A stretch of DNA of 64,000 nt from positions 21,426,001-21,490,000 of the forward strand of contig NC_057847.1 in NCBI RefSeq assembly GCF_910594005.1, read 5' to 3'. This document shows positions 35,348-46,815 of this stretch, in pieces (positions within the stretch are counted from its first letter, which is position 1; every line of letters begins with the position of its first letter). This DNA comes from Cervus elaphus. Taxonomy: Eukaryota > Chordata > Mammalia > Artiodactyla > Cervidae. The position numbers were made by a program, and so were the translations under genes. The notes beneath the pieces were generated by a model, which saw nothing but the letters and a program-made list of their open reading frames with translations, made no database searches and had not been told where the DNA came from.

Positions 35348-35930
35348 CATAGCAGCACTATTTACAATAGCCAAGACATGGAAGCAACCTAAATGTCCAT
35401 CAAAAAATGAATGGATAAAGATGTGGTATGTATAAACAGTAGAATATTACTCAGCCGTAGAAAGAATGAAATCATGTCATTTGCAGCACTGTGGATGGAC
35501 CTAAAGATTATTATACATGTCTGAGGTAAGTCAGACAGAGAAGGATAAATATCATATGATATCACTATATTTAGAATCTTAAAAAATGATATTAATGAAC
35601 CTGTCTACAAAACACAAATAGACATACAGATAGCAAACTTATGGTTACCAAAGGGGAGAGTAGGGGAGGGATAAATTAGGGGTTTGGGATTAAAATATAC
35701 ACACTACTATATGTAAAAGAGATAACCAGTAAGGACCTCCTGTATAGCACAAGGAACTGTATTCACTGTATTGTAATAATCTGTAAAGGAAAAATATCTA
35801 ATGTGTACGCATATATATATATTTATAACTGAATATGTCTCTGTGTGTATATGTATATATTGCTGTATATCTGAAACTTACACAGCATTGTAAATCAACT
35901 ATATTTCAATAAGAATTTTTAAAAAAATGT
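35348..35930 (+). mobile_element. L1 3' end, right half of an L1 split by BovB
   Basis: It resumes with catagcagcactatttacaa and goes through the ORF2 end, then the artiodactyl-type 3'UTR (accagtaaggacctcctgta, gaaacttacacagcattgta), to a short A-tail at 35919-35927. Confidence 0.85.
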
Positions 35931-35936
35931 CATGAG

Positions 35937-36057
35937 GGACTTTCCTGGCAGTCCAGTGGTTAAAACTCTGTGCTTCTACTACAGGGATTATGGGTTTGAT
36001 CCATGGTCAGGGAGCTAAGACCCCATGTGTTGTGTGCGTCCAAAAGAAACAAAAAGA
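35937..36057 (+). mobile_element. CHR-type tRNA-derived SINE
   Basis: The head is gactttcctggcagtccagt, followed by ggttaaaactctgtgcttct and an A-rich end. The flanks tcatgag (35930-35936 and 36058-36064) may be its duplication. It sits in the tail of the L1. Confidence 0.8.
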
Positions 36058-36261
36058 TCATGAGACCAAAAAGTAAATCTTTAAAGTTTATCAATAAATA
36101 AATTAATCCTTTCCTTACATATAAAATTTAAGACTCTTTGTCTTAAAACAGCCCATGTTATGTTTTCTTTCATAAATACCAGTAGCAGCAGCTCAAGTAT
36201 TTAATAATGGTCACTGTTGCTTCTCTGTGCTTTTATGATCACAGATCCTGGGGCCAGCTTG

Positions 36262-36512
36262 TTCAGTTCAGTTCAGTCACTCAGTCATGTCCGACTCTTT
36301 GTGACCCCATGGACTGCAGCATGCCAGGCTTCCCTGCCCATCACCAACTCCCGGAGCTTACTAAAACTCATGTCCATAAAGTTGGTGATGCCATGCAACC
36401 CATCTCATCCTTTGCCGTCTCCTTCTCCTCCCACCTTCAATCTTTCCTAGCATCAGGGTCTTTTCCAGTGAGTCAGTTCTTTGCATCAGGTGGCCAAAGT
36501 ATTGGAGCTTGT
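36262..36512 (-). mobile_element. BovB LINE 3' end, short
   Basis: It runs from ttcagttcagttcagtcact through ccatcaccaactcccggagc to aggtggccaaagtattggag and is then truncated. A MIR follows directly. Confidence 0.9.
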
Positions 36513-36514
36513 TG

Positions 36515-36775
36515 ACTGCATTTGAATCCTGACTCAGCCGTTTACCAGTTGAGTACCTGTATAATTATTTAACCTCCCTGAGTTTTCTCATCAGGGAAAC
36601 CCATCAAGTGTCTTTTCTCATTTCAACCCATCAAATGAGCCTTCTGTAAAATGTGAGGTAATAGTACCTACACCACAGTGTTATTAGAATCATCAAACAA
36701 GTTATTGTATGTCAAGTGCTTAGAACAGTACCTGGTATATGGAAAATGCAATATTAGTATTAGCTTTTTTTATCA
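36515..36775 (+). mobile_element. MIR SINE
   Basis: The text is tgaatcctgactcagccgtt, ttatttaacctccctgagtt, gtaatagtacctacaccaca and gcttagaacagtacctggta. A ~40-base internal partial duplication (gggaaacccatcaa / caacccatcaaatg) interrupts it near 36593-36640. Confidence 0.8.
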
Positions 36776-36842
36776 CCATGTCTGAAAAGAACAGTGCATT
36801 ACATACTCCCCCAATCCTACTCATCTTTGCTCTTAGAAAGAC

Positions 36843-37881
36843 TCAGTTCAGTTCAGTTCAGTCGCTCAGTCATGTCTGACTCTTTGTGACCCCATGAATC
36901 GCAGCACACCAGGCCTCCCTGTCCATCACAAACTCCTGGAGTTTACTCAAACTCATGCGCATCGAGTCGGTGATGTGATCCAGCCATCTCATCCTCTGTT
37001 GCCCCCTTCTCCTCCTGCCCCCAATCACTCCCAGCATCAGGCTCTTTTCCAATGAGTCAACTCTTTGCATGAGGTGGCCAAAGTACTGTAGTTTCAGCTT
37101 CAGCATCAATCCTTCCAATGAACACCCAGGACTGGACTGGTTGGATCTCCTTGCAGTCCAAGGGACCCTAAAGAGTCTTCTCCAACACCACAGTTCAAAA
37201 GCATCAATTTTTTGGCACTCAGCTTTCTTCACAATCCAACTCTCACATCCATACATGACCACTGGAAAAACCATAGCCTTGACTAGACGGACCTTTGTTG
37301 GCAAAGTAATGTCTCTGCTTTTTAATATGCTATCTAGGTTGGTCATAACTTTCCTTTCAAGGAGTAAGCGTCTTTTGATTTCATGGCTGCAGTCATCATC
37401 TGCAGTGATTTTGGAGCCCCCAAAATAAAGTCTGACACTGTTTCCACTGTCTCCCCATCTATTTGCCATGAAGTGATGGGACCAGATGCCATGATCTTAG
37501 TTTTCTGAATGTTAAGCTTTAAGCCAACCTTTTCACTCTCCTCTTTCACTTTCATCAAGAGGCTTTTTAGTTCCTCTTCACTTTCTGCCATAAGGGTGGT
37601 ATCATCTGCATATCTGAGGTTATTGATATTTCTCCCAGAAATCTTGATTCCAGCTTGTGCTTCTTCCAGCCTAGTGTTTTTCATGATGTACTCTGCATAT
37701 AAGTTAAATAAGCAGGGTGACAATATACAGCCTTGACGTACTCCTTTTCCTATTTGGAACCAGTCTGTTGTTCCAAGTCCAGTTCTAACTTTTGCTTCCT
37801 GACCTGCATACAGGTTTCTCAAGAGGCAGGTCAGGTGGTCTGGTATTCCCATCTCTTCCAGAATTTTCCACAGTTTATTGG
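36843..37881 (-). mobile_element. BovB LINE, 3' third, comparatively young
   Basis: On the minus strand it keeps long frames. 37343-37852 encodes the reverse-transcriptase palm with the intact catalytic RYADDTTLM box, and 36870-37469 encodes the C-terminal region to the end. The two are joined by one frameshift. It is truncated near 37881 in the palm. It is the best preserved catalytic motif among the BovB copies here. Confidence 0.94.
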
Positions 37882-38613
37882 AAAATAAACTTTATTTTAT
37901 TTGCTTTATTATCAGAAAGATTAGTCTTTTATTAAAGGCTAAATTCATTATTTATTTTCCTTTCACAAGGTATCATCAAATAAGTCACTTTTATATTCTT
38001 AGCCATACTTGTTTAATGGAAACCTAATTAGCAATTCAAAACAAAGATAGAATTGTATTTTTTCTGCTTATGATTTAATGTTTATCTATTAATGAGTTAA
38101 AACTATAAATTACTACCCATACAAATAATTTCAAATTAGCGTTTGACTTCTGCTGTGTTTTAGACTTTTATAAGCCTGAGAATAGTCGCAGGCACGCGTA
38201 CATTTATTAAAGAAATAGCAAAGCAAGCATGCAAAAACTAATAACCTATGCATGTTATCTTGTTGTCTTACTGCCTAATACTCAAATTAAACATGTCATA
38301 GACATAGTCTTGTGTCAAAAATACCATAGATAATCCTCATGTTGTAGTTCATTCACTCTCTGAATGTAGCACAATTTAAATAATCTTACTGATGTGGAAG
38401 TAGAGTCTCTTCAGCTTTTCACTATTATAAATAATAAGTAAGATTTACTATGTTGATAATTATGTGAACAAGGAAAGATTTTTAAATCCAGGTAGATAGA
38501 AGCATAATTATCTTACCTAAGTTTTCAAGTTTTTCCTGAATGTTCTATGTTAAAGTTTTGTTGAAGATATACTGAGGAAGATTAGCAGCGGTGACACCAA
38601 ACTGAATGTGATT

Positions 38614-38683
38614 CTGTTAGTAATTTGAATTCTATGATTGTCATGTTCCTGCTAGTAATTTGAGTTCTGTGATTGTCATGTTC
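38614..38683. repeat. 35-base tandem duplication
   Basis: ctgttagtaatttgaattct... (38614-38648) is followed at once by ctgctagtaatttgagttct... (38649-38683). The two differ at only a few positions. It lies in repeat-free intron. Confidence 0.9.
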
Positions 38684-39734
38684 CCAGATGAACTACCCCA
38701 TAAAGCCTGGAACACTGTGGAACCACAGAGACACATGCTTTATTGTAGGGTAAAGATAATTTTGTCAGTTCTGTACTTTTTTTTTAGGGAACACAGGAGC
38801 TGTGAAACCTTCCATTAATAAAATATCTTTGTCAATCATTTTAACCATGTAAGAAGAAGGAACATTAAATGGAGAATTAGAGCAAAGATTACTGATGAAT
38901 AACAGTGTGGATGTCTGAATAGCTAATGCATCTTCTCTCATAAGAGCCATTTAAAAGATGCATTTAATACTCCTCTGTTTCTAAGTGCTTATAACCTAAT
39001 GCTTTTGAACCGTAATAGTTCAGCTAATTTCCTTTGGAAAAGAAATTAGGTGACCACAATGATGGCAACTTAAAATTTACATCAGTTTCAGAAAAAAAAG
39101 CAGATGAAGACCACATACTTTTCTATCTTAATTGGGATGTGGTAGCCTGAAAAGCATAATCATAGCATGTCCTCTCTTTGTTTTTCAGATGTAAAAATGT
39201 GTACTTGTTTTACATTTAAAGATGAGTAGCTGACCTTTTTTTCCAACTCCAGCAGCATCTTATTTTGCAGATAATCTGCTTCATTAATGAGAATCAGAAG
39301 CAGCTTGGAGTATTTCGTGCATGATTAATTATCTTGGCAATAAGATTTATGAATGTAATTTTTCTCAATTGCTCCAATCAGGAATAAGTGAGACAAACAA
39401 ATAAATTAAAACTAAGTTATTCACGGTCTTTTTGTACAAGACAATATCAAGGACATCTAGGAGAATTAAATAAGACATAAGGGCAGATAATCTTTTTACT
39501 ACCCAGATCACATATAGCTTACAAGATACCCATCTTTGTGGGAAGAAAAGTGGGTAATAGAATTCATATTTGGAAGTTTTTTAAATTTGAGTACCATGTA
39601 TATCATAATCATATTCTTTGTCAATAGGCAATTAAAATGATATCTGCAATGACCATGTAAGCACAGCATCAGGGCACAAGTCTTGTACCTGCTGGGCAAC
39701 TTTAAAACCCTGCTTGTGTGTCCACAGATGTGTG

Positions 39735-40000
39735 TGCCGCTGCCGCTAAGTCGCTTTAGTCGAATCCGACTCTGTGCAACCCCATAGACGGCAGCCCACC
39801 AGGCTCCCCCGTCCCTGGGATTCTCCAGGCAAGAACACTGGAGTGGGCTGCCATTTCCTTCTCCAATGCATGCATGCATGCTAAGTCGCCTCAGTCGTGT
39901 CCGACTCTGTACAACCCTATGGACAGCAGCCTAGCAGGCTCCTCCGTCCCTGGGATTCTCCAGGCAAGAGTACTGGAGTGGGTTGCCACTTCCTTCTCCA
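39735..40000 (-). mobile_element. Bov-A2 dimeric SINE with target-site duplication
   Basis: Two reversed Bov-A monomers (cgctaagtcgctttagtcga, and taagtcgcctcagtcgtgtc) are joined by tgcatgcatgcatg. acagatgtgtg flanks it at 39724-39734 and 40001-40011. Confidence 0.93.
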
Positions 40001-40159
40001 ACAGATGTGTGCACATACATGTATATTCACCTTTAAATGATACTACCTTCTAACCAGGATTTAGAGCTTGAATGGTTGACCAGCTTAAATTAATATGAAG
40101 CAACAAAAAAGTGCCTAGCTTAGTGACTACAACACAGTGAGGGTTTTAAAAGATCTTTG

Positions 40160-40705
40160 AATTTAGCTTAATTTTTATAATTGAAGTATAGTTAATTTAC
40201 AGTGTTGTGTTAGTCTCAAGTGTACAGCAAGTGATTCAGTTTTATATATATATATGTGTCTATGTATGTGTGTGTATATCTATATACATTCTTTTTCAAA
40301 TTATTTTCCATTATGTGTGTATGCTCAGTCATTCAGTTGTGTCCAACTCTTTGTGACTGACCCCCATGGACTGTAGACCTCCAGACTTCCCTGTCCATGG
40401 AATTTTCCAGGCAAGAATACTGGAATGGGTTGCCATTTCCTACTCCACGGGATCTTCCCAGTCCAGGGATTAAATCTGCATCTCTTGCATCTCCTGCATT
40501 GGCAGTCAGATTCTTCACCACTGTGCCACCTAGGAAGCCCTTTCCATTATAGATTGTTAAAAGATATTAAATGTATTCTCCTGTGCTAAGCAAGTAGGGC
40601 CTTGTTTACCTATTTCATATATAGCAGTGTGTATACATTAATCCCGAACTCCTAGTTTATCCACTTCCCCACTGTGAACATAGCTTCTTGTCATTGGGTG
40701 ACATA
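40160..40705 (-). mobile_element. Artiodactyl L1 3'UTR, antisense, split by a Bov-tA
   Basis: The left part (attgaagtatagttaattta, tgtacagcaagtgattcag) and right part (agcagtgtgtatacattaat, gaactcctagtttatcc) are the reverse of the 3'UTR also seen at 35640-35920. Confidence 0.8.
40315..40540 (-). mobile_element. Bov-tA SINE with target-site duplication
   Basis: It is reversed Bov-tA, ending in the tRNA-like head (accactgtgccacctaggaa). tttccattat flanks it at 40305-40314 and 40541-40550. Confidence 0.92.
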
Positions 40706-40989
40706 AGACCAAAATAAGGGTTGAATTAATTTATTAATGGATACTGGTATCTGATAGTTTGGTCCAGTAACAGATATCCGTGACTTTCCAAACACTCATA
40801 GATTAAAATTTATCCCAGAATTTCATTTTTAGCACATACACTATTTCTAGAGTTCACTCTAAGTTATGCAAAATATCTTAGTGTTTGTAGGAAAAACATG
40901 TGATTTTTAAAGCAATAGAACCCCTTCCTAATTAGAATGCATGTTCCCACCATTACTTTCAATGACATTGCATGTCAAATGTACTAACA

Positions 40990-41215
40990 GAGGGACTCTG
41001 GTACAGATGGTGTGGATAGCAATCCCAAACTTCACATTTACTTATGATATGACTTTGGGCAAGTTACTCAGTCTCTGTGCCTCAGTTTCCTTTTCTATAA
41101 ATTGGGAATAATAACAATATCTATTCATAAATTTTTTATAAAAATAAACAAGATTATATATGTAAAAATTCTTAGAGCACAGCTTGACATATGTCAGGTC
41201 TCAATAAATGTCTGC
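40990..41215 (+). mobile_element. MIR SINE
   Basis: The core tgactttgggcaagttactc, followed by tctgtgcctcagtttccttt, gggaataataacaat and cttagagcacagcttgaca, is well preserved. Confidence 0.88.
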
Positions 41216-42202
41216 ATGTTCACCATTTCACTACATCTTTTGATGATTACTTTCTGAGCTTTACTGGATAATCACCAGCACATAAAAATCCTACAAATTA
41301 GTCAGATCCCATACCAGTTTTCTAAATCATTCAATAATCTTAGCTTTCTAAAATTATATGGAGGGGGAGTAAATGCCATTTCATGGCTTAGTATCCAGAC
41401 TATTTTATTCAAAAGCTCAACTTTGTAAAATTAGGTTAAAAATCAATTTTCCTCTCCTTTCTCCACTCTTTAACGATTTCTTTAGCTCATTTATACCTGT
41501 TGTAATTGATTACATTTTCATTAAACTTAGTTTTTCTCTTCAATATTCCATTCAGTTGGACTGATGGCTTCACAGCGTTTTAATTAGGCCCCATTACTTA
41601 AGGTTGGTAAGAGGGCTGGGTGACATGCACTGACTAAATTACATTCTCACCCGTGATAAGACTGCTGATATAGCTGTTTCCTGTGTATGCTACCTAGAAA
41701 AAGCTCTGCATTGCCCCCACTGCATGCATCTTTAGATCGTATAACCAAGTTGGCGGCCGCTCCTTGAGCTGTGTGCCTGTTTCTTTCCACCGCCCTGAGC
41801 TCATTTTCCCCCTGCCTCTGGTGCTGGAAACTACGGCTTTCCTTTTCTTAACACCACTGCCACCCCACACTGGGCAGGGAGTAGAACTCAGTCTCTCCTC
41901 CATCCTCATTTACATGGTTCCCAGAGATAAACAAAGAAGCCCAATTACTATTAATGCTTTTTATAGGGTGACTCATAAGCAAACAAACCAAGCGGCACAC
42001 TTTAAAAGGATAAAACACACTTTAAAATGTAATAGTTGTTTATCTGTTTGTATGATAGTTTCTGACTCTCATTTTTTCCCGACAGGCCAGTGTTTTGGCC
42101 AGAACTTCAGTGTGAACTCCATCAGCTGCATGACCTAGGATCTGGGATGATAATATGAAAATGTCAAACTTTGGTCTCACTCCCAAACAGACCTGTGTTT
42201 TT

Positions 42203-42242
42203 CTCCCTTCTCTCTCTCTTTCTCTCTCTTTCTCTTTCTCAT
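42203..42242. repeat. CT-rich low-complexity tract
   Basis: It consists of tctctctctttctctctctt units. Confidence 0.95.
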
Positions 42243-42833
42243 GTGCACATATACAGCAAATGGCTCCAGATCATTTAGGGTGGAAACTAAATTGTACTGG
42301 GAAAATCACACCCTAGATATCTTAGGCAGAGATGTACATTACTCGGACATTGGGCTGGGTCTCTGTTTCCTTTCTTGAAAAAAAGATTTCCTTCCGCTGC
42401 TGGTAGGATTCTTCTTAATGGCTCAGAGTTAATGCTAGAAATCGAATTTAGTCCAGAAACTACCATTGTATTGATTTTATTTGTTGGACTAAGTAGTTTC
42501 CACTGTTTAAGTAGGGAGGTTAAGAAACTGCCTAAACACAAAAAAGAGTTGAGGGCAATCTTGGGAAAAGAAGTCCTTAATGTCATTTTTCTTGAAATAT
42601 TGATATGACAAGGGAAATTATACATTAACATAAGTCAAAATAATCAGAAGACAGATATGTTAGCACAAATCAGAATAATTAAATACATAAAATTATGGTT
42701 CCAGACAGGGAGATAGATTATCTGAGAAGCTGTTGAAGTAACAGAAATTTTGCCTCAAGACAAACAACATATTTTAGCTTTCCTATTGCCCATCATAGAG
42801 AATACTGGGATTTGATAATTTGTTGAGGAGATA

Positions 42834-44100
42834 CTGCAAAGAATATAATCAATCTGATGTCGGTGTTGACCATCTGGTAATGTCCATGTGTAGAGTCTTC
42901 TCTTGTGTTGTTGTAAGAGGGTGTTTGCTATGACCAGTGCATTCTCTTGGTAAGACTCTATTAGCCTTTGCCCTGCTTCATTCCGTACTCCAAGGCCAAA
43001 TTTGCCTGTTACTCCAGGTGTTTTTTGACTTCCTACTTTTGCATTCCAGTCTCCTATAATGAAAAGTTCATCTTTTTTGGATGTCAGTTCTAAAAGGTCT
43101 TGTAGGTCTTTATAGAACCGTTCAACTTCAGCTTCTTCAGCGTTACTGTTTGAGACACAGGCTTGGATTACCGTGATATTGAATGGTTTGCCTTGGAAAC
43201 GAACAGAGATCATTCTGTCATTTTTGAGATTGCATCCAAGTACTGCTTTTCGGACTCTTTTGTTGACCATGATGGCTACTCCATTTCTTCTAAGGGATTC
43301 TTGCCCACAGTAGTAGATATAATGGTCATCTGAGTTAAATTCACCCATTCCAATCCATTTTAGTTCACTGATTCCTAGAATGTCGACATTCATCTTGCCA
43401 TCTCCTGTTTGACCACTTCCAATTTGCCTTGATTCATGGACCTAACATTTCAGGTTCCTATGCAATATTGCTCTTTACAGCATCAGACCTTGCTTTTATC
43501 ACCAGTCACATCCACAACTGGGTACTGTTTTTGCTTTGGCGCCATCCCTTCATTCTCTCTGGAGTTATTTCTCCACTGATCTCCAGTAGCATATTGGGCA
43601 TCTACCGACCTGGGGAGTTCCTCTTTCAGTATCCTATCACTTTGCCTTTTCACACTGTTCATGGGGTTCTCAAGGCAAGAATATGAAGTGGTTTGCCATT
43701 CCCTTCTCCAGGGAACCACATTCTGTCAGACCTCTCCACCATGACCCGACCATCTTGGGTGGCCCCACACGGCATGGCTTAGTTTCATTGAGTTAGACAA
43801 GGCTGTGGTCCTGTGATCAGATTGACTAGTTTTCTGTGATTATGATTTTAGTGTGTCTGCCCTCTGATGCCCTCTTGCAACACCTACCGACTTACTTGGG
43901 TTTCTCTTACCTTGGACGTGGGGTATCTCTTCACGGCTGCTCCAGCAAAGCACAGACGCTGCTCCTTACCTTGGACAAGGGGGATCTTCTCACGGCCGCC
44001 CCTCCTGACCTTGAATGTGGAGTAGCTCCTCTTGGCCCTCCTGCGCCCATGAAGCTGCCGCTCCTTGGAGGTTGGGTTGCTCCTCTTGGCCACCGCGCAG
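42834..44100 (-). pseudogene. Inverted BovB 5'UTR and endonuclease segment
   Basis: On the minus strand, 42755-43393 encodes the endonuclease domain (IGDWNAKVGSQ, RRNGVAIMVNKRVRKAV, GQRLIESYQENALVIANTL) with a long open frame. Upstream, 43400-44100 is BovB 5'UTR, longer at its 5' side than in the copy at 20.7-23.8 kb. The open frame runs past the element edge into flank and is not a gene. Confidence 0.9.
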
Positions 44101-46482
44101 AAGCTCTATACAGTCAGCAAAAACAAGACTGGGAGCTGACTGTGGCTCAGATCATGAACTCCTTATTGCCAAGTTCAGACTTAAACTGAAGAAAGTAGGG
44201 AAAACCACTAGACCATTAAGGTATGACCTAAATCAAATCCCTTACGATTATACAGTGTGAGAAATAGATTTAAGGGACTAGATCTGATAGACAGAGTGCC
44301 TGATGAACTACAGACAGAGGTTCATGACATTGTACAGGAGGCAGGGATAAAGACCATCCCCAGGGAAAAGAAATGCAAAAAGGCAAAATGATTGTCTGAG
44401 GAGGCCTTACAAATAGCTGTGAAAAGCAAAGGAGAAAAGGAAAGATATTCCCATTTGAATGCAGAGTTCCAAAGAATAGCCAGGAGAGATAAGAAAGCCT
44501 TCCTTAGCGATCACTGCAAAGAAATAGAGGAAAATAACAGAATGGGAAAGACTAGAGATCACTTCAAGAAAATTAGAGATACCAAGCGAACATTTCATGC
44601 AAAGATGGGTTTGATAAAGGACAGAAACGGTATGGACCTAACAGAAGCAGATTATTAAGAGGTGGCAAGAATACACAGAACTACAGTACAAAAAAGGCCT
44701 TCATGGCCCAGATAATCACGATGGTGTGATCCTAACCTAGAGTCAGACATCCTGGAATGTGAAGTCAAGTGTGCCTTAGAAAGCATCACTACGAACAAAG
44801 CTAGTGGAGGTGATGGAGTTCCAGTTGAGCTATTTCAAATCCTAAAAGATGATGCTGTGAAAGTGCTGTACTCAACATGTCAGCAAATTTGGGAAACTCG
44901 GCAGTGGCCACAGGACTGGAAAAGGTCAGTTTTCATTCCAATCCCAAAGAAAGGCAATGCCAAAGAATGCTCAAACTACTGCACAATTGCACTCATCTCA
45001 CATGCTAGCAAAGTAATGCTTAAAATTCTCCAAGCCAGGCTTCAGCAATATGTGAACCATGAACTTCCAGATGTTCAAGCTGGTTTTAGAAAAGGCAGAG
45101 GAACCAGAGATCAAATTGCCAACATCTGCTGGATCATCACAAAAGCAAGAGAGTTCCAGAAAAACATCTACTTCTGCTTTATTGACTATGCCAAAGCCTA
45201 TGACTGTGTGGATCACAACAAACTGTAGAAAATTCTGAAAGAGATGGAAATACCAGACCACCTGACCTGCCTCTTGAGAAACCTGTATGCAGGTCAGGAA
45301 GCAAAAGTTAGAACTGGACATGGAACAACAGACTGGTTCCAAATAGGAAAAGGAGTACATCAAGGCTGTATATTGTCACCCTGCTTATTTAACTTATATG
45401 CAGAGTACATCTTGAGAAACACTAGGCTGGAAGAAGCACAAGCTGGAATCAAGATTTCTGGGAGAAATATCAATAACCTCAGATATGTAGATGACACCAC
45501 CCTTATGGCAGAGAGTGAAGAGGAACTAAAAAGCCTCTTGATGAAAGTGAAAGAGGAGAGTGAAAAAGTTGGCTTAAAACTCAACATTCAGAAAACTAAG
45601 GTCATGGCATCTCGTCCTATCACTTCATGGCAAATAGATGGGGCAACAGTGGAAACAGTGTCAGACTTTATTTTGGGAGGCTCCAAAATCACTGCAGATG
45701 CTGATTGCAGCCATGAAATTAAAAGACGCTTACTCCTTGGAAGGAAAGTTATGACCAACCTAGATAGCATATTAAAAAGCAGAGACATGGGAAGACCCAG
45801 AGGAATCGGGTGGAGAGGGAGGTGGGAGGGGGGATCGGGATGGGGAATACGTGTAAATCTATTGCTGATTCATGTCAATGTATGACAAAACCCACTGAAA
45901 AAATAAATAAATAAATAAATTTTAAAAAAAAAAAGAATAAAGCTGTTGTTCAGTCAAAAAAAAATAAATAAATAAAAATAAAATAAAAAGCAGAGACATT
46001 ACTTTGCCAACAAAGGTCCATCTAGTGAAGTCTATGGTTTTTCCAGTGGTCATGTATGGATGTGAGAGTTGGACGGTGAAGAAAGCTGAGCACCGAAAAA
46101 TTGATGCTTTTGAACTGTGGTGTTGGAGAAGACTCTTGAGAGTCCCTTCGACTGCATTGAGATCCAACCAGTCCATCCTGAAGGAGATCAATCCTGGGTG
46201 TTCATTGGAAGGACTGATGCTGAAGCTGAAACTCCAGTACTTTGGCCACCTCATGCGAAGAGTTGACTCATTGGAAAAGAGCCTGATGCTGGGAGGGATT
46301 GGGGGCAGGAGGAGAAGGGGGCGACAGAGGATGAGATGACTGGATGGCATCACCAATTCGATGGATATGGGTTTGAGTAAACTCCGGGAGTTGGTGATGG
46401 ACAGGGAGGCCTGGCGTGCTGCGATTCATGGGGTTGCAAAGAGTCAGACACGTCTGAGCGACTGAACTGAACTGAACTGAAC
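44101..46482 (+). pseudogene. Forward BovB reverse-transcriptase and C-terminal segment
   Basis: It starts at gaagctctatacagtc, about 11 bases downstream in BovB of where the inverted half ends. Fragments are 44392-44658, 44857-45228 (palm/fingers with QAGFRKGRGTRDQIANICWI) and 45244-45885 (thumb side). The catalytic box reads YVDD instead of YADD. A TGG-to-TAG type stop separates two frames near 45226. After the nested L1, 46004-46339 gives the C-terminal region (YGCESWTVKKAEHRKIDAFE). Confidence 0.9.
45789..45983 (+). mobile_element. Short L1 3' end nested in BovB, with target-site duplication
   Basis: It is L1 3' terminus text (ggaggtgggaggggggatcg, attgctgattcatgtcaatg), then an AAAT-rich tail, gaataaagctgttgttcagt, and a second A-rich tail. 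taaaaagcagagacat flanks it at 45773-45788 and 45984-45999. The BovB sequence resumes exactly after it. Confidence 0.93.
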
Positions 46483-46711
46483 TGAGGAGATAGTAATGCT
46501 TTCCAGTTGACTTCAGTAATTCATGGAGGGCTTCCAAGTTCCACATAAGAAGATTGTGAGCTTTGTCCTCCTAGAATCTTGAAATGAAGTCCCAATAATA
46601 AATGAATAATTAGATCAGTCCCAGAATACATCTCAAGCCACTTTTTGGGCAGGAAATTCATTCTTTCCCTGCTTCTGAGCCTCAAGTACAAACATCAGAG
46701 ACAAAAATTTC

Positions 46712-46815
46712 ATGCCATTTCCTTCTTCAGGGTGTCTTCCTGACCCAGCGATGGAATCCAGGTCTCTCGCATTGCAGGTGGATTCTTTACCATTTGAGCC
46801 ACAAGGGAAGCCCCC
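46712..46815 (-). mobile_element. Bov-tA SINE 5' part
   Basis: It is the reversed tRNA-like head and early core (gtcttcctgacccagcgatg, tgagccacaagggaagcccc). The Bov-A 3' block is missing. Confidence 0.85.

Larger units (their letters stand above)
42834..46482 (+). mobile_element. BovB LINE with inverted 5' half (twin-priming product), one insertion
   Basis: From 42834 to about 44100 the BovB 5'UTR and endonuclease region lie in reverse. From about 44100 to 46482 the rest of the element lies forward and ends in the aactgaactg repeats. The whole is bounded by the same 10-base duplication, tgaggagata, at 42824-42833 and 46483-46492, so both halves arrived together. A nested L1 (45789-45983) interrupts the forward part. 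Confidence 0.92.

Noticed and set aside
39735..40000. Regularly spaced direct repeats suggesting an array
   Set aside because: This is the dimeric structure of Bov-A2 with two monomers. It is not a CRISPR or a satellite array.
42755..43393. 212-codon open frame on the minus strand
   Set aside because: It is the BovB endonuclease domain inside the inverted half of a LINE. It runs into flanking DNA and has no gene structure.
43836..44189. 117-codon open frame that looks novel
   Set aside because: It crosses the BovB inversion junction near 44100. It is an accidental chimera of reversed 5'UTR and forward coding sequence.
45244..45885. 213-codon open frame on the plus strand
   Set aside because: It is BovB reverse transcriptase with a changed catalytic box, and its end runs into a nested L1.
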